From: Flavobacterium gyeonganense
GTDB taxonomy: Bacteria; Bacteroidota; Bacteroidia; Flavobacteriales; Flavobacteriaceae
Assembly (NCBI RefSeq): GCF_029625295.1
Contig: NZ_CP121112.1
Location: forward strand, 1,116,001-1,180,000
Reading direction: 5' to 3'
DNA: 64,000 bases
Positions 49,801 to 59,373 of this stretch are shown here, piece by piece (positions within the stretch are counted from its first letter, which is position 1; every line of letters begins with the position of its first letter). Made by a program: the position numbers and the translations under genes. A model generated the notes under the pieces. It saw only the letters and a program-made list of their open reading frames with translations, ran no database searches and was not told the DNA's origin.

Positions 49801-51306
49801 ATCTCTAAATTCTAAAAGGGCATCTGGAGATCCGTACGTACATGCTATAACAGTAATAGTTGCATTACCTGCTACCGCTACATCAAATGAATTTCCGGCA
49901 TAAAAAACACCGCCGTGTGCAGCATCGTGATAACCAAATTTTACAGCATCAGTAGTGGTATTACTTTTTATAGTAACCATACCGTCATTGGTAACAAAAG
50001 TATTGTAACGCAATGAAGTATAAGCTGTCTGCGGCATTTCAGAGCCGTTTGCAAAATTATAAGTGTACGTTTTTCCAAATTCCGGTGCAGGAACAATACT
50101 ATTGTCTTTAATCGTAATTGAATATGTTTTTGGATCAGTTGCGCTATTGGCATAAGTAACTGTCATTACATCGCCGTTAACACTTACTGAAGCAATATCT
50201 CCTGTTACAGCAGGTGTAAAAGTAGACAACGCGCTTCCATTCAAATTAATTCGCACTGAAGCTTTATCACTAGTAGCACTGATTACAGTACCAGCACTAA
50301 CACCAACCGTAGCATTAGATGCAGCATCAATTCCGGATTGAAGATTAATAGTCGTTCCGTTTATAACAACAGTACCTGTTTTTTGTACATAAGAACTTAA
50401 TGAAACAGGATAAGGTACCGGAGATACCTCAATGTAAGGTAAATAATTGGTTCCTCCTACACTTTCAAGTGTAACAGTTCCGGCAGTTCCTACGTATAAG
50501 ATATTAACATAAGTTGGGGCTCCATTACTAAAAGTTGTTCCAGTATTATTATTAACTGTGGTTACATCAAAAGAACCAGTAGCACTTGTAGCTTTTATAG
50601 TACCACCTGAATACTGATCAGTTGCTACTCTAATGTAACTATTCCCTGCAACCTTAAGGGTAATTTTGTTTCCATTTTTGAAATAAATTCCATGTTGCGT
50701 ACCGTGGTAGGCATAAGCATTAGACGCACCTGCATCTATCTTAAACAATCCTAATTCATAAGTATTTCCCGGATAGGTCGCTGAAATAATACTCTGATCT
50801 CTTAAATCAAATGAATAAGTTATGTTTTTTTCAGCCGAAGTGAAGTTTTTACCGAGCTGAGCCGGTATCACTTCAATCTTAGGAAGGTAAATATCATTAC
50901 CTGTACCCGCTATGGCCTTAAAGTTTAAAACAGCGGCAAGCCCTGAGTAAACAAATTCATAAGTGTCCACTTTATCATTGACTACCTGAGTGTCCATCGT
51001 TCCAAGATTTACAGCTGTAGAAGAAGTACCGGTAAGTTTTAGACCTGAATATTTGGATCCAAGGAATCGTATAGTACAACTTCCCGAAACAGAAATATTA
51101 ATTTCCTGGTTCAATTTTAAGTCCAATCCATAGCTAGTGCCATGAAAGGTATAGGCACCTCCTAAAGTCAATTTACCATCGGCGCTTTGCTTAGCGGCAA
51201 TGATGGTACCGTCGGTAAAATCATAGGTAACTGCATTCGTAATTTGTCCCCGTACAATGGAACCAAACAGAATCAATACCAAAAAAAAGAGATAGTTTTT
51301 CTTCAT
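46816..51306 (-). CDS. multidomain secreted pectinesterase (CE8) with lectin-like modules and T9SS tail
   Basis: 1,496 residues, far longer than the ~300-residue CE8 catalytic domain. Order: signal peptide (LFFLVLILFGSIVRGQ); about four related beta-sandwich modules (~22-155, ~160-295, ~400-550, ~560-745); Ig/carboxypeptidase-like beta domains (~745-1000); the CE8 beta-helix (~1010-1400); and a T9SS sorting domain ending QKVVKVITN. Catalytic residues are visible: VGRQDSFYGG and GAVDYIFGG (two Asp) and GYFGRPW (Arg), the pectin methylesterase set. It would remove methyl esters from homogalacturonan outside the cell, exposing it to lyases. It is the next gene downstream of the PL9-like lyase, on the same strand. 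Confidence 0.88.
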   Translation of the reverse strand: MKKNYLFFLVLILFGSIVRGQITNAVTYDFTDGTIIAAKQSADGKLTLGGAYTFHGTSYGLDLKLNQEINISVSGSCTIRFLGSKYSGLKLTGTSSTAVNLGTMDTQVVNDKVDTYEFVYSGLAAVLNFKAIAGTGNDIYLPKIEVIPAQLGKNFTSAEKNITYSFDLRDQSIISATYPGNTYELGLFKIDAGASNAYAYHGTQHGIYFKNGNKITLKVAGNSYIRVATDQYSGGTIKATSATGSFDVTTVNNNTGTTFSNGAPTYVNILYVGTAGTVTLESVGGTNYLPYIEVSPVPYPVSLSSYVQKTGTVVINGTTINLQSGIDAASNATVGVSAGTVISATSDKASVRINLNGSALSTFTPAVTGDIASVSVNGDVMTVTYANSATDPKTYSITIKDNSIVPAPEFGKTYTYNFANGSEMPQTAYTSLRYNTFVTNDGMVTIKSNTTTDAVKFGYHDAAHGGVFYAGNSFDVAVAGNATITVIACTYGSPDALLEFRDASNNLLGTIRAQNNGLADAQPYSFSYTGAKGIITAKLTSAANPTAEIYIHGMSVENAAEVIASNGKTDVWDFGATQLDGTLYNNKLTQSAINSWYSSSVVAGSNGNVLPSFSAGVLSWVGGSNDRLRTLNTNLTRYDESAAGTVDYQGRLYVNGTAAVGRYLSLTLSVDDEVTVVAKVDGNDGGVLNFEYVGNPTEQTDKVALSTTITEFKFVAKKAGTYHIFDTKDKPSYYRIYRKDADYVNLNGTIDVTQANGIPNGYNVQFTNAAGKVFPATIISGSYTAKLPAGYTYNISLSGANGYVINNGSSLQVLKTTTNHDVVIEKVQLYTVSGTITGLGTKISNVALKYTAPAAANKIYVPVPVINTTDGSYTVNLEPNTAYTISAENINDYELLANTITITGNTNANVAFTLKPAYPITINTTGLNATQISSLKLTFTNLNESGYVYNFNSVSGITLRNGTYSISSSGLDSTVKMALTSNLNVANAATSKTLDFVSTASSGSISYAPVLAVGSDKPYKTINAALADVARMTRTATDRVTVMIDPGNYEEMLVINQANVTLKNAASTPNIKLLNKGVDIDAGAVRITSYYGHGYNYYSMSSDQKWHADVLKVNKENGYLSYENKGSGTTNGSYWNATVVVTANGFEANDIIFENSFNQYISKKESEDVVVMWSTGSKGARPTDIGNTDVQKRSFVERAAAIAIANNIDKVVLNKCRVVGRQDSFYGGTGTRLVAYKGVMMGAVDYIFGGMTAVFYKTDLSMNTSDTAGDQAYITAPQQTGGRGYLMYQCKVTTAIPGTETASAYRSKPGYFGRPWQATTSEVVFYNTTIETSNFPGSENQSLIVPAGWNDSLGGQSAKMYEYGTTENSGVNNASGRVAWSTKLAAATLTDGTAITTLNFTKGSDGWDPLPQLISNDNLGVKDNTPTSAVNVLAYKNRIAISNVTSETAVAIYTITGAKVKTFKTAQDIDFEFQTGAWIVVIKAEDGQKVVKVITN

Positions 51307-51373
51307 AGTTTAATTTGTTAATAGTTAAGGTTTAGTTTATAAAATGGTTTAATAATTACATGTTGTATAATAT

Positions 51374-52567
51374 TTAGAATTCAAAAGCCCCTAAATCAGG
51401 CAAAGCTCCATTAAAAGGCAGTCCAACATTCACTCCTTTGTTAATCATATCACTATCTGATTTTAAATGAAAGAAAGTAACATCCGGCAAACTGCCATCT
51501 GCTTTTCTCGCTCCTAGTAATTGAGCATAATCAATACTTATAAAATCATCAGCCGTAACAGTTATTCCGTTTTGCCAGCTGTTATTGGTTATATCTGTAG
51601 CAGTTGCAAGTGTAGTTCCGTAAGCACCTAAAACATTACTATTTTTAATAATCAGTTTTGCTAAAGGATTAGTGTTGCTAAAAGAATAATTTCTACCATT
51701 ATCATAAGCAGAACAGTTATAAATCGTAACTTCTCCCCTGTTACTGTTATGATCAAAACCATCAGCGACATTTCCTGCAGCTATACAATTTGTGTACTTA
51801 GCGTTATGTTTTAACAACTTATCATCACTTCCTCCCGTTTTGAAACCGTTTCCGTCTCCGGCTCCTTTACTTCCATCTTTCAGATAACCATTTTTAACCG
51901 CCCAGCAATTTTGGTAAGTTGTAGAAATATTATCTGTTCCTCTTAGATAACCATCCCATCCATCATCCAGATTTTGCCATGCACGACATCCTATAAATTT
52001 ATTCGCTGTTCCGGCATTTAATTTACATGCAAAACCATCGGCATTTTCAAGAGTCGCATCAGCATTGAAATAAGAGTCGCAATTCAGGATTGTATTGTTT
52101 GCTGCACCATTATCTAATTGTAATCCTGAATCTGAACATTCTGAGAAAGTCATGAATTCAATTATATTATTACTTCCTGTGATCTGCATTCCGTTATCGC
52201 CGGCATTATAAATATCAATTCCTTTAATGTGCCAATAATCAGCTTTTAAAACAATTCCCTGGTTAGAAGAACTTTCAGCCATAGCCGAAAAATCGAATTT
52301 TGGCCTTGCTGCACCGTCTTTCGCTTTAAGCGTAATTATTTTGTCTGAAGTACCTGAAGTTGTTATCGTAATTTTTGAAGTCATTGCATAATTCCCTCCA
52401 TTTAAAACGATCGTTTCACCTGCCTTAACCTTGCCTAGCGCTGTATTTAATTCAGCCACTGTTGAAACCTCATAATTAGCTGTAGGAATTGAAACCTCTT
52501 TAGCATCATCATCCTTTTGACACGAAATCAAAGCGAAAAATACCAGAAGCCTAAAAATTGTTTTCAT
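51374..52567 (-). CDS. PL9-like pectate lyase lipoprotein (right-handed parallel beta-helix)
   Basis: 397 residues. The N-terminus MKTIFRLLVFFALISC ends in a lipobox Cys, so it is a lipoprotein. The mature part is a parallel beta-helix with Asn ladders (NGMQITGSNNIIEF, NCDSYFNADATLENADGF, DGWDGYLRGTDN). NADGFACKLNAG followed by RAWQNLDDGWD matches PL9 lyases, whose active site uses a Lys as base and a Ca-binding Asp cluster; the candidate Lys is in FACKL. It would cleave demethylated polygalacturonate by beta-elimination, working with the adjacent pectinesterase. Assignment to PL9 is by motif recall. Confidence 0.8.
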   Translation of the reverse strand: MKTIFRLLVFFALISCQKDDDAKEVSIPTANYEVSTVAELNTALGKVKAGETIVLNGGNYAMTSKITITTSGTSDKIITLKAKDGAARPKFDFSAMAESSSNQGIVLKADYWHIKGIDIYNAGDNGMQITGSNNIIEFMTFSECSDSGLQLDNGAANNTILNCDSYFNADATLENADGFACKLNAGTANKFIGCRAWQNLDDGWDGYLRGTDNISTTYQNCWAVKNGYLKDGSKGAGDGNGFKTGGSDDKLLKHNAKYTNCIAAGNVADGFDHNSNRGEVTIYNCSAYDNGRNYSFSNTNPLAKLIIKNSNVLGAYGTTLATATDITNNSWQNGITVTADDFISIDYAQLLGARKADGSLPDVTFFHLKSDSDMINKGVNVGLPFNGALPDLGAFEF

Positions 52568-52612
52568 ATCAATTTATTAAAATTAATCTCATTAAAAAGG
52601 TTTCTATTTACT

Positions 52613-52655
52613 AAAAAAGACATGCATCAATATAAAATTTCAGCATGTCTCTTTA
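52613..52655 (-). terminator. terminator after the DUF5123-like gene
   Basis: AGACATGC / GCATGTCT stem with flanking A- and T-runs, just beyond the stop at 52677. It separates susC-susD-DUF5123 from the lyase gene. Confidence 0.7.
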
Positions 52656-52676
52656 TTAATTAATAGATTAACTTAG

Positions 52677-54269
52677 TTATTTAATCCAACGTGGGTCACC
52701 TACATTGTTATCTTTTAAAGTTTGATTACTGATTGTAAAATCACCAGTGGCAGCGTTTGTATATCCAGGGTCTAAAGTAGTTCCAGAACTATCTGGCCTA
52801 TTACTTGAACCTACAATGTTTAAATTTGGTGTTACAAAATAATTATTATTTACAAATGTCGGTGCACTTGTATCTGTTGAATTTGTATATACTGCAGAAG
52901 TTGATGTTATTAAAGTATTTTCAACCTTTACAGCTTGACTAGCAAAACGAACAAATAAAATTTTTCTAAAACTACCAGTTGTTATATCAGAAACATTATT
53001 TAATGTGCAACTACTTATAAGTACTGTAGTAGTCAAACCTGTACCTGTTAAACCTGCCTTATCAATCCTAATAAAATCACGACCTGCTGAACAAGTATCA
53101 AAAGTACTGTTTTTAAGAGTTAAAGCTTGAACATGAGTAAATCTAAAATCTATAAAGTCAGCGCTTGCAGTTGTATTTACTTTAGTAACAATACAATTAT
53201 CAATCGTTATTGAATTTATTTTAGAAATAGGCGTATAAGTTGCAGTAGGACTCGTAATTAATGACTTATCATAATTATAGATTTTACAATTACTAAACAA
53301 AATATCTCCATAATTAGCAGTAGTACTTGCAAGATTAAGCGTACTTGCAGTAGCTAAACCTGTACCATCTAATTCTAAATTCAATAAAGACACATTGCTA
53401 ACTCCTGCATTTGCAGTAATTTTATAATGTAAAACTGGTCTTGGATGGCCTGATATTCCAGAAATAGTAATTGATTTTTTTAAAACAAGTTCAGTACTTT
53501 GTGTAACTCCATCAGCAGCAATACTTTTATAATTTCCTTCCTCTAAAAACAATTTTGCACCAGAAGCTGCGTTTTCAACAACCTGAATCAAATCATCCGT
53601 ATTTTTAACCAAAATACCATCTCCTACATCAATTCCTGTCGTAAATGTTGTAGCACCACGTTTTTTTGTTCCATTAAATAAATTAGCCTGATAAGAAATT
53701 TCAGGGGTCAATCCTGTAATTGTTGCAATACCAGCTACTTTTTCTTCAGCAGTAATAGTATGAGTAACATCTCCAGGAGTAAGAACAATCTTTGTTACAT
53801 TACTATTAGCTACCCATCTTAAAATAGCAGTTTTAGCAGCTATATCTGTATCCTGAACAGGTAAGAAAAGTTGTTCTGATAAAGTATTTGCAGTAGTAAC
53901 AGTCCATTTAGATTCCTCCAAATTTCCTTCACTAACAGCTTTAACCCTAATCGAATAAAGCGTTTCACCTTCTAAAGCTACAGTAACTGGTAATTGAGCA
54001 GAAGTAACTTCAACTGTTTTAAAAATAGTTGTAAAGTTTGGATCATCTGCACTAAATTCTATTACATAATGATCAGCTTGTGCATTTGCAGTCCAATTCA
54101 ACTCAACAGATGTTTGGTTTCTAACTTTTGCAGTTACACCTACTGGTGAAAATACCCTTGTATTCCCAACACCGTCTAACACAGCGTCGTTGTAGCTATC
54201 ACAACCCACTGCAATCACCGTCATCAAAAAAACAGCAACCAGACTTTTAATTATATGTTTTCTTTTCAT
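52677..54269 (-). CDS. surface lipoprotein with FN3, DUF4957 and DUF5123-like domains (pectin locus)
   Basis: 530 residues. Signal peptide with lipobox (VAVFLMTVIAVGC) and a DSYND start typical of surface lipoproteins encoded beside SusC/D. Residues ~40-215 contain one or two fibronectin type III-like domains (VTAKVRNQTSVELNWTANAQADHYVIEFS). Residues ~225-420 read as a DUF4957 beta-helix (VKNTDDLIQVVENAASGAKLFLEEGNYKS), and the end as DUF5123 (NNYFVTPNLNIVG...). Proteins with this order are found in pectin loci of Bacteroidota and are thought to bind, perhaps cleave, pectic glycans. It follows susD by 26 bp, in the place usually taken by SusE/SusF-type binding proteins. Confidence 0.82.
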   Translation of the reverse strand: MKRKHIIKSLVAVFLMTVIAVGCDSYNDAVLDGVGNTRVFSPVGVTAKVRNQTSVELNWTANAQADHYVIEFSADDPNFTTIFKTVEVTSAQLPVTVALEGETLYSIRVKAVSEGNLEESKWTVTTANTLSEQLFLPVQDTDIAAKTAILRWVANSNVTKIVLTPGDVTHTITAEEKVAGIATITGLTPEISYQANLFNGTKKRGATTFTTGIDVGDGILVKNTDDLIQVVENAASGAKLFLEEGNYKSIAADGVTQSTELVLKKSITISGISGHPRPVLHYKITANAGVSNVSLLNLELDGTGLATASTLNLASTTANYGDILFSNCKIYNYDKSLITSPTATYTPISKINSITIDNCIVTKVNTTASADFIDFRFTHVQALTLKNSTFDTCSAGRDFIRIDKAGLTGTGLTTTVLISSCTLNNVSDITTGSFRKILFVRFASQAVKVENTLITSTSAVYTNSTDTSAPTFVNNNYFVTPNLNIVGSSNRPDSSGTTLDPGYTNAATGDFTISNQTLKDNNVGDPRWIK

Positions 54270-54295
54270 AATTATATATTTTTTCTAATTAGCTA

Positions 54296-56101
54296 TTAAT
54301 ATCCGTAATCGTTCTCCAACATATTATTACTAGTCTCGATAAATACTTGCCAAATTGGCCAAAACTGTCTAAGATCCGGATCAACTCCTGCTTTATAAAG
54401 AGAAGCAATTTTAGTATCTTCTAATTTAGTCCAAGTTGCAGATGTGTAATCAGCTCCCGGATTTGTATTTTCACCACGATTCAAGCCATAGATAATTAAT
54501 GAGACATTATCAGCCGCATATTTATAATACAAAGTATTTGGTACATCTGCATAACTTCCAGTACGTGCTTTTAAATCGGCCATTTTTGCTTTAGCTTCAT
54601 CCAGTTTAACTTTAAGTAAATTCCAACGGATCAAAGCTTGTTTACGTTCCATTTCTCCGGTAAACTCATACTTATGTTCATCAACAATAGCATTAAACAT
54701 TGATTGTTTGTCTGTCAATGCATTTACATAAGCGTCTACTTTAACAGCGTGTGTTGATGCTGGAAATGCTCTTCTTCTAATTTCTTTTAAGTATGGGGCA
54801 GCAGCAGTAGGACCTTCCAATTCATTAGCAGTTTCAGCAGCAATTAAAAGCACTTCAGCATAACGCATGTATATTTTATTAACACCATCATCATTGGTAG
54901 AAGTAACTCGACGTGTCATCCACTCATAACGATATTTTCCAAAATACCAGGTGTCCAGAGTGTTTAACTCTTGTTTAGCAATATTATTTACTGCTGCTCC
55001 ATATTTATAAGGAACACAAGTTACATCTCTACGTGTATCAGCCTGATCATAATCATAAAATACGAAAGGCAATGGACCAGCAACACCTCCACGATTAGCT
55101 CCGTTAGCCTGAAATTGGTCACTAGCAGAAGTATGGCGAACAGCAAAAGTAAACAACATTCTACCTCTACCGTCAGAAAAAGGAATTTCCCAAAGAGATT
55201 CACCACCAGCAGTAACTACTTCCTGATTGTATTTTTTCCATAATCCTTCAAAAGTTGTCTCCAATTTTGCTGAACCATTTGCAATAACCTCACGACATTC
55301 TTTTAATGCCAATGTATACATCTTATCAACTGAAAGATCCGGATCTGTACTTCTTCTAACACCACCAAAATTACCAGGATATTGCTGATAACCACTGGCT
55401 GCCATTGCTAAACGGGCTCTAAATGCCTTTACAAAAGCTTTATTTACATGTTCTACAGTACTTGTATAAGCTGTTTCATTAGGCCATGCCACCAATGTTG
55501 ATGCCTCACCCAAATCTGCAATTAATTGTTTATAAATTTCATCTCTATTTACTTTAGCTAAATACAAAGTTTCCGGAGTAATAGGATCAAAACGGTAAGG
55601 AACATCTCCCCATGTTTTTACTAAATCAGCATAGTAAATAGCTCTTAAGGTTAAAGCCTCTCCTAACAATTGTCCAAGATCTGTACCTGGCAAAGGATTT
55701 CCGTATTTACGCAAACCTCTGATACAAATATTGGCACGTTCTATACCCTGATACATCATTGCATAGGCATTATTAGTCGTATTCATCTCTGAATTATTCG
55801 GTTTAGCATCATAAACACACAAATCAGCTTTATCCCCAGCAGTTTGTGAAGTATTATGCCATTCGACATCCGTATTTAATCCGTAATAGGGTAAAAAACG
55901 TCCTCTGTATGAATTAGTTTCACCAAATGGTACTTTTATTCCATCGATTGCTCCCTTAGCAAGTCCTGCATTAGAAAAAAGCAAAGCTTCATCTGTTGTT
56001 GATGGCGCCTCTGCATCTAAATAATCATCTTCAAATTGGTCACAAGAGCTGAATAGTCCCGAAACAATCAATCCTGCTATTATTATTATTTTATATTTCA
56101 T
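54296..56101 (-). CDS. RagB/SusD family nutrient-binding outer-membrane lipoprotein
   Basis: 601 residues with lipobox SGLFSSC followed by DQFEDDYLDAEAP, typical of SusD. TPR-like helices carry the ligand-binding loops (EALTLRAIYYADLVKTWGDVPYR is a strong SusD marker). The C-terminal NEIRRRAF-type segment (LKEIRRRAFP) and RYAEVLLIAAETANEL are also family signatures. It forms the lid of the SusC channel and captures oligosaccharides on the cell surface, here probably oligogalacturonides. It is 17 bp downstream of susC. Confidence 0.94.
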   Translation of the reverse strand: MKYKIIIIAGLIVSGLFSSCDQFEDDYLDAEAPSTTDEALLFSNAGLAKGAIDGIKVPFGETNSYRGRFLPYYGLNTDVEWHNTSQTAGDKADLCVYDAKPNNSEMNTTNNAYAMMYQGIERANICIRGLRKYGNPLPGTDLGQLLGEALTLRAIYYADLVKTWGDVPYRFDPITPETLYLAKVNRDEIYKQLIADLGEASTLVAWPNETAYTSTVEHVNKAFVKAFRARLAMAASGYQQYPGNFGGVRRSTDPDLSVDKMYTLALKECREVIANGSAKLETTFEGLWKKYNQEVVTAGGESLWEIPFSDGRGRMLFTFAVRHTSASDQFQANGANRGGVAGPLPFVFYDYDQADTRRDVTCVPYKYGAAVNNIAKQELNTLDTWYFGKYRYEWMTRRVTSTNDDGVNKIYMRYAEVLLIAAETANELEGPTAAAPYLKEIRRRAFPASTHAVKVDAYVNALTDKQSMFNAIVDEHKYEFTGEMERKQALIRWNLLKVKLDEAKAKMADLKARTGSYADVPNTLYYKYAADNVSLIIYGLNRGENTNPGADYTSATWTKLEDTKIASLYKAGVDPDLRQFWPIWQVFIETSNNMLENDYGY

Positions 56102-56118
56102 TTTGTACTATTTTAAAA

Positions 56119-59100
56119 TTAGAAATTAAGATTCAGCCCAAAAACCATTTGTCTGCTTCTTGGATAAGGGCTAGAATCAACCCCAGGTGTCATTGGGTTT
56201 TTTCTTTTTGTCGAAACTTCCGGATCAGAGCCTGAGTATTTTGTCCACACAAAAACATTACTTGCAGTCAAATAAAATCTCAATTTAGAAACTCCAATTT
56301 TAGATATTAAAGATTCAGGAGTTGTGTATCCTAAAGTTAATGTATTCAATCTTAAAAAAGATGCGTCTTCAACAGCCCAGTCAGTAAATAAAACCCTAGT
56401 CATATAAGGTGACCACATTGTTGTATTAGCATTCAAAGCTGTTAAAGCATCTGGATCGGTTACCAATTGACCTGAAACAGGATCTAAATTTGTCCATCTG
56501 TTACCATCAGACATAACAGTACTTAAGTTTTTATATTGTCCTGTTGAACCCTGTACTGATGAACTATATTCAATTTTATCAGCATTATATACTTCATTAC
56601 CTATACTCCAGTTAAAAGCTGCCATTAAATCAAATCCATAAGCATTACCATTGATAACAAAACCACCTGTACTTTTAGGATTAACATTTCCAATAACTGT
56701 TCGGTCTTCTGCAGTCACAAGACCATCCCCTGTAAGATCTTTCAATTTCATATCCCCTGGCTTAACAGTGTCACCAGTTCCAACAAGCTTACCACCATTA
56801 GCTATTCCAGCTTTTAAGACATATTTCCCTCCAATATAATCAAAGTCCGAAACTTCATATCTGCCATCACTTTTATATCCGTACATAGCACCTAATGAGC
56901 CACCTTTCTCTAACAAATAATCACTTGTTATTTGCGAAGTCCAGCCTGAATTTTGTGTAAATCCACTATTCATTAAACCCAATGAATTAATAGTGTTTTT
57001 ATTAATTCCCATATTGAATGAAAAACTCAATCCATATTTAGCTCTTTCGACAGCAACAACATTTAATGTAGCTTCAACACCTTCATTCTTAGTCTCTCCC
57101 ATGTTACGGTATTGAGAATCATACCCTGTACCCGGAGTTAAAAAATTGATTAACAAATCACTTGTAATATTTCTGTAAACATCTACATTACCATTTAAGC
57201 GGTTTTTGAAAAAACCAAAATCCAATCCAAGGTTTTGTGTAATAGTAGTTTCCCATTTCAAATCAGGATTTGCCATTATTTTTGAAGTCGAAGTTATACT
57301 TGTTACCCCATTAATCCATGTTGCTCCTGTAGTACCTGAACTCTCATAGGTTTGCACTTGCTGCCCAACAGGAATATTATTATTACCTGCTTCACCATAA
57401 CTTGCTCTCACTTTAAGAAGATCCATCCAGGAAACATCTTTCAGGAAACTCTCTTCTGAGATTTTCCATGCTGCTGCTGCTGCAGGAAAATACCCCCAAC
57501 GGTTTTGTGGCATAAATTTACTTGAACCATCTGCACGAAATGTAGCAGTTAATAAATAACGTCCTTTATAATCATAATTTGCACTTCCAAAAAATGATAA
57601 TAATTTATCATCTGGACTATAATAATTATTTACAGATTGAGGCACGCCCAATGATGTTAAAGTTTTTGCCTTATTAAAATCGAAAAATACAGGAAGACCA
57701 TGAATAGTACTTGTAACTGCATTAGATGTATACGTAATACTCTCTTGTCCTAAAAGAGCAGTCAAGTGATGATCCTCTCCTAATATTTTTTTGAAATCGT
57801 AAGTTAATGTATTGGCATTTCTAAAACGTTTATCTTTAGTATCGATCATAATTAAAGCCGGCATACCCTGTAATGTAGCGGATGGAGCGTTTTTTACATA
57901 ATAAGTACTTGTACCATAGAAACGATAATCCTGATTATTAAAATTATCCAAACCTAAGTCAACTTTCAATTTCAAATTATCTACCAGTTCCCATCCAAAA
58001 CCTCCTAACATGTTGTAGTTTTTACGTAATTGTGTACGATCATTATCATAAACAGATGTAAATGGATTTACCAATACATCGCCTTCATTTGTATCATCGG
58101 TAGACGAAGTCAGACCAGATACGGAAATTGGTGAATAACCAACAATTGTACGCAAACGAGAATCTGTTGAAGATTTTTCATTTTGCTCATTTACCCCACC
58201 TCCATCAATCTGAGTATCAGAATAACGCATAGTAAAAGAAAGATCTATCTTATCATTTACTTTACTTTTTAATGCTAAAGACAAGTTATTTCTTCTGTAA
58301 TTAGAACCAATCATAATTGCTTTTTCATCAAAGCGAGTATAATTAAAGTTATAATTTATCTTATCACTTCCTCCTCTAACGCTTAAATCATAATTTTGTA
58401 CCTCGCCTCTACGCCCAAAAATCTGTTTTTGCCAGTCATTCCCTTTTAGATTTTTGTACATATCCTGATCCTGCCAGTTACCAAAATATTTTGTATATGA
58501 AGTAGGATTAGTCAAAATCGTTTTATCACTTTGATCTAACAAAGCAAATTCATATTGCCATTTGGTATAATCATCCGGAGATAAAACATCAATTTCATTA
58601 GCCATTGTTTTCAAACCATAAAACGAATTGAAATTGACAGCAATTTTCCCGTCTTTACCACTTTTGGTCGTTATTAAAATTACCCCATTTGCACCACGAG
58701 ACCCATAAATTGCAGTAGAAGAAGCATCTTTTAAAACCGTCATCGATTCAATATTTGATGATGCAATATCATTCATACTATTTACAGGAAATCCGTCAAC
58801 TATAATTAATGGCTGATTACTCTGCGTAAGAGAGCCTCCCCCACGAACTCTAATTTGTATATCCGCATCAGGAGAACCTTCTGATGATACTACCTGTACA
58901 CCCGCAATTCTACCTGTTAAAGCTTCTGCAACGTTTGCTACCGGCACTTTTTTCAAGTCATTACCTGAAATACTAGCAACAGCCCCAGTTAAATCCGTTT
59001 TCTTAACAGAGCTATATCCGACTACAACAACTTCATTTAGTGAATTTGCTTCTTCCGCTAAAACAATATTAATCGTTTTTTTACCGGCCACAGCAACTGC

Positions 59101-59373
59101 CTGAGTTGTAAAGCCTATAAATGAAAATTCAAGAACTGCTTTTGAATTCGATAATTTAATTTTGTATTTACCATCAAAATCTGTTGAAACTCCATTTTTC
59201 GCACCTTTTTCTGATACATTTACACCCGGTAACGTTAAACCTGATGCATCTTTTACAACACCTTCAACTGTTAAGTCCTGTGCACTTGCCTTGTTAGTGG
59301 TAAGTAAACACAATAATAAAGCAAATGCCAGATAGCAATTTGCTCTTTTATTAAATAACTTTTTAAAATTCAT
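56119..59373 (-). CDS. SusC/RagA family TonB-linked outer-membrane protein
   Basis: 1,084 residues, normal length. Signal peptide, then a carboxypeptidase-like domain (VEGVVKDASGLTLPGVNV), a TonB-box-like stretch (EVVVVGYSSVKKTDLTGAV), the plug domain with RIAGVQVVSSEGSPDADIQIRVRG and TVLKDASSTAIYGSRGANGV, and a 22-strand barrel ending in GLNLNF with a terminal aromatic. It imports oligosaccharides with SusD using TonB energy. As the first gene of the locus operon it has a 490-bp upstream region with two AATCGATT palindromes. Confidence 0.95.
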   Translation of the reverse strand: MNFKKLFNKRANCYLAFALLLCLLTTNKASAQDLTVEGVVKDASGLTLPGVNVSEKGAKNGVSTDFDGKYKIKLSNSKAVLEFSFIGFTTQAVAVAGKKTINIVLAEEANSLNEVVVVGYSSVKKTDLTGAVASISGNDLKKVPVANVAEALTGRIAGVQVVSSEGSPDADIQIRVRGGGSLTQSNQPLIIVDGFPVNSMNDIASSNIESMTVLKDASSTAIYGSRGANGVILITTKSGKDGKIAVNFNSFYGLKTMANEIDVLSPDDYTKWQYEFALLDQSDKTILTNPTSYTKYFGNWQDQDMYKNLKGNDWQKQIFGRRGEVQNYDLSVRGGSDKINYNFNYTRFDEKAIMIGSNYRRNNLSLALKSKVNDKIDLSFTMRYSDTQIDGGGVNEQNEKSSTDSRLRTIVGYSPISVSGLTSSTDDTNEGDVLVNPFTSVYDNDRTQLRKNYNMLGGFGWELVDNLKLKVDLGLDNFNNQDYRFYGTSTYYVKNAPSATLQGMPALIMIDTKDKRFRNANTLTYDFKKILGEDHHLTALLGQESITYTSNAVTSTIHGLPVFFDFNKAKTLTSLGVPQSVNNYYSPDDKLLSFFGSANYDYKGRYLLTATFRADGSSKFMPQNRWGYFPAAAAAWKISEESFLKDVSWMDLLKVRASYGEAGNNNIPVGQQVQTYESSGTTGATWINGVTSITSTSKIMANPDLKWETTITQNLGLDFGFFKNRLNGNVDVYRNITSDLLINFLTPGTGYDSQYRNMGETKNEGVEATLNVVAVERAKYGLSFSFNMGINKNTINSLGLMNSGFTQNSGWTSQITSDYLLEKGGSLGAMYGYKSDGRYEVSDFDYIGGKYVLKAGIANGGKLVGTGDTVKPGDMKLKDLTGDGLVTAEDRTVIGNVNPKSTGGFVINGNAYGFDLMAAFNWSIGNEVYNADKIEYSSSVQGSTGQYKNLSTVMSDGNRWTNLDPVSGQLVTDPDALTALNANTTMWSPYMTRVLFTDWAVEDASFLRLNTLTLGYTTPESLISKIGVSKLRFYLTASNVFVWTKYSGSDPEVSTKRKNPMTPGVDSSPYPRSRQMVFGLNLNF

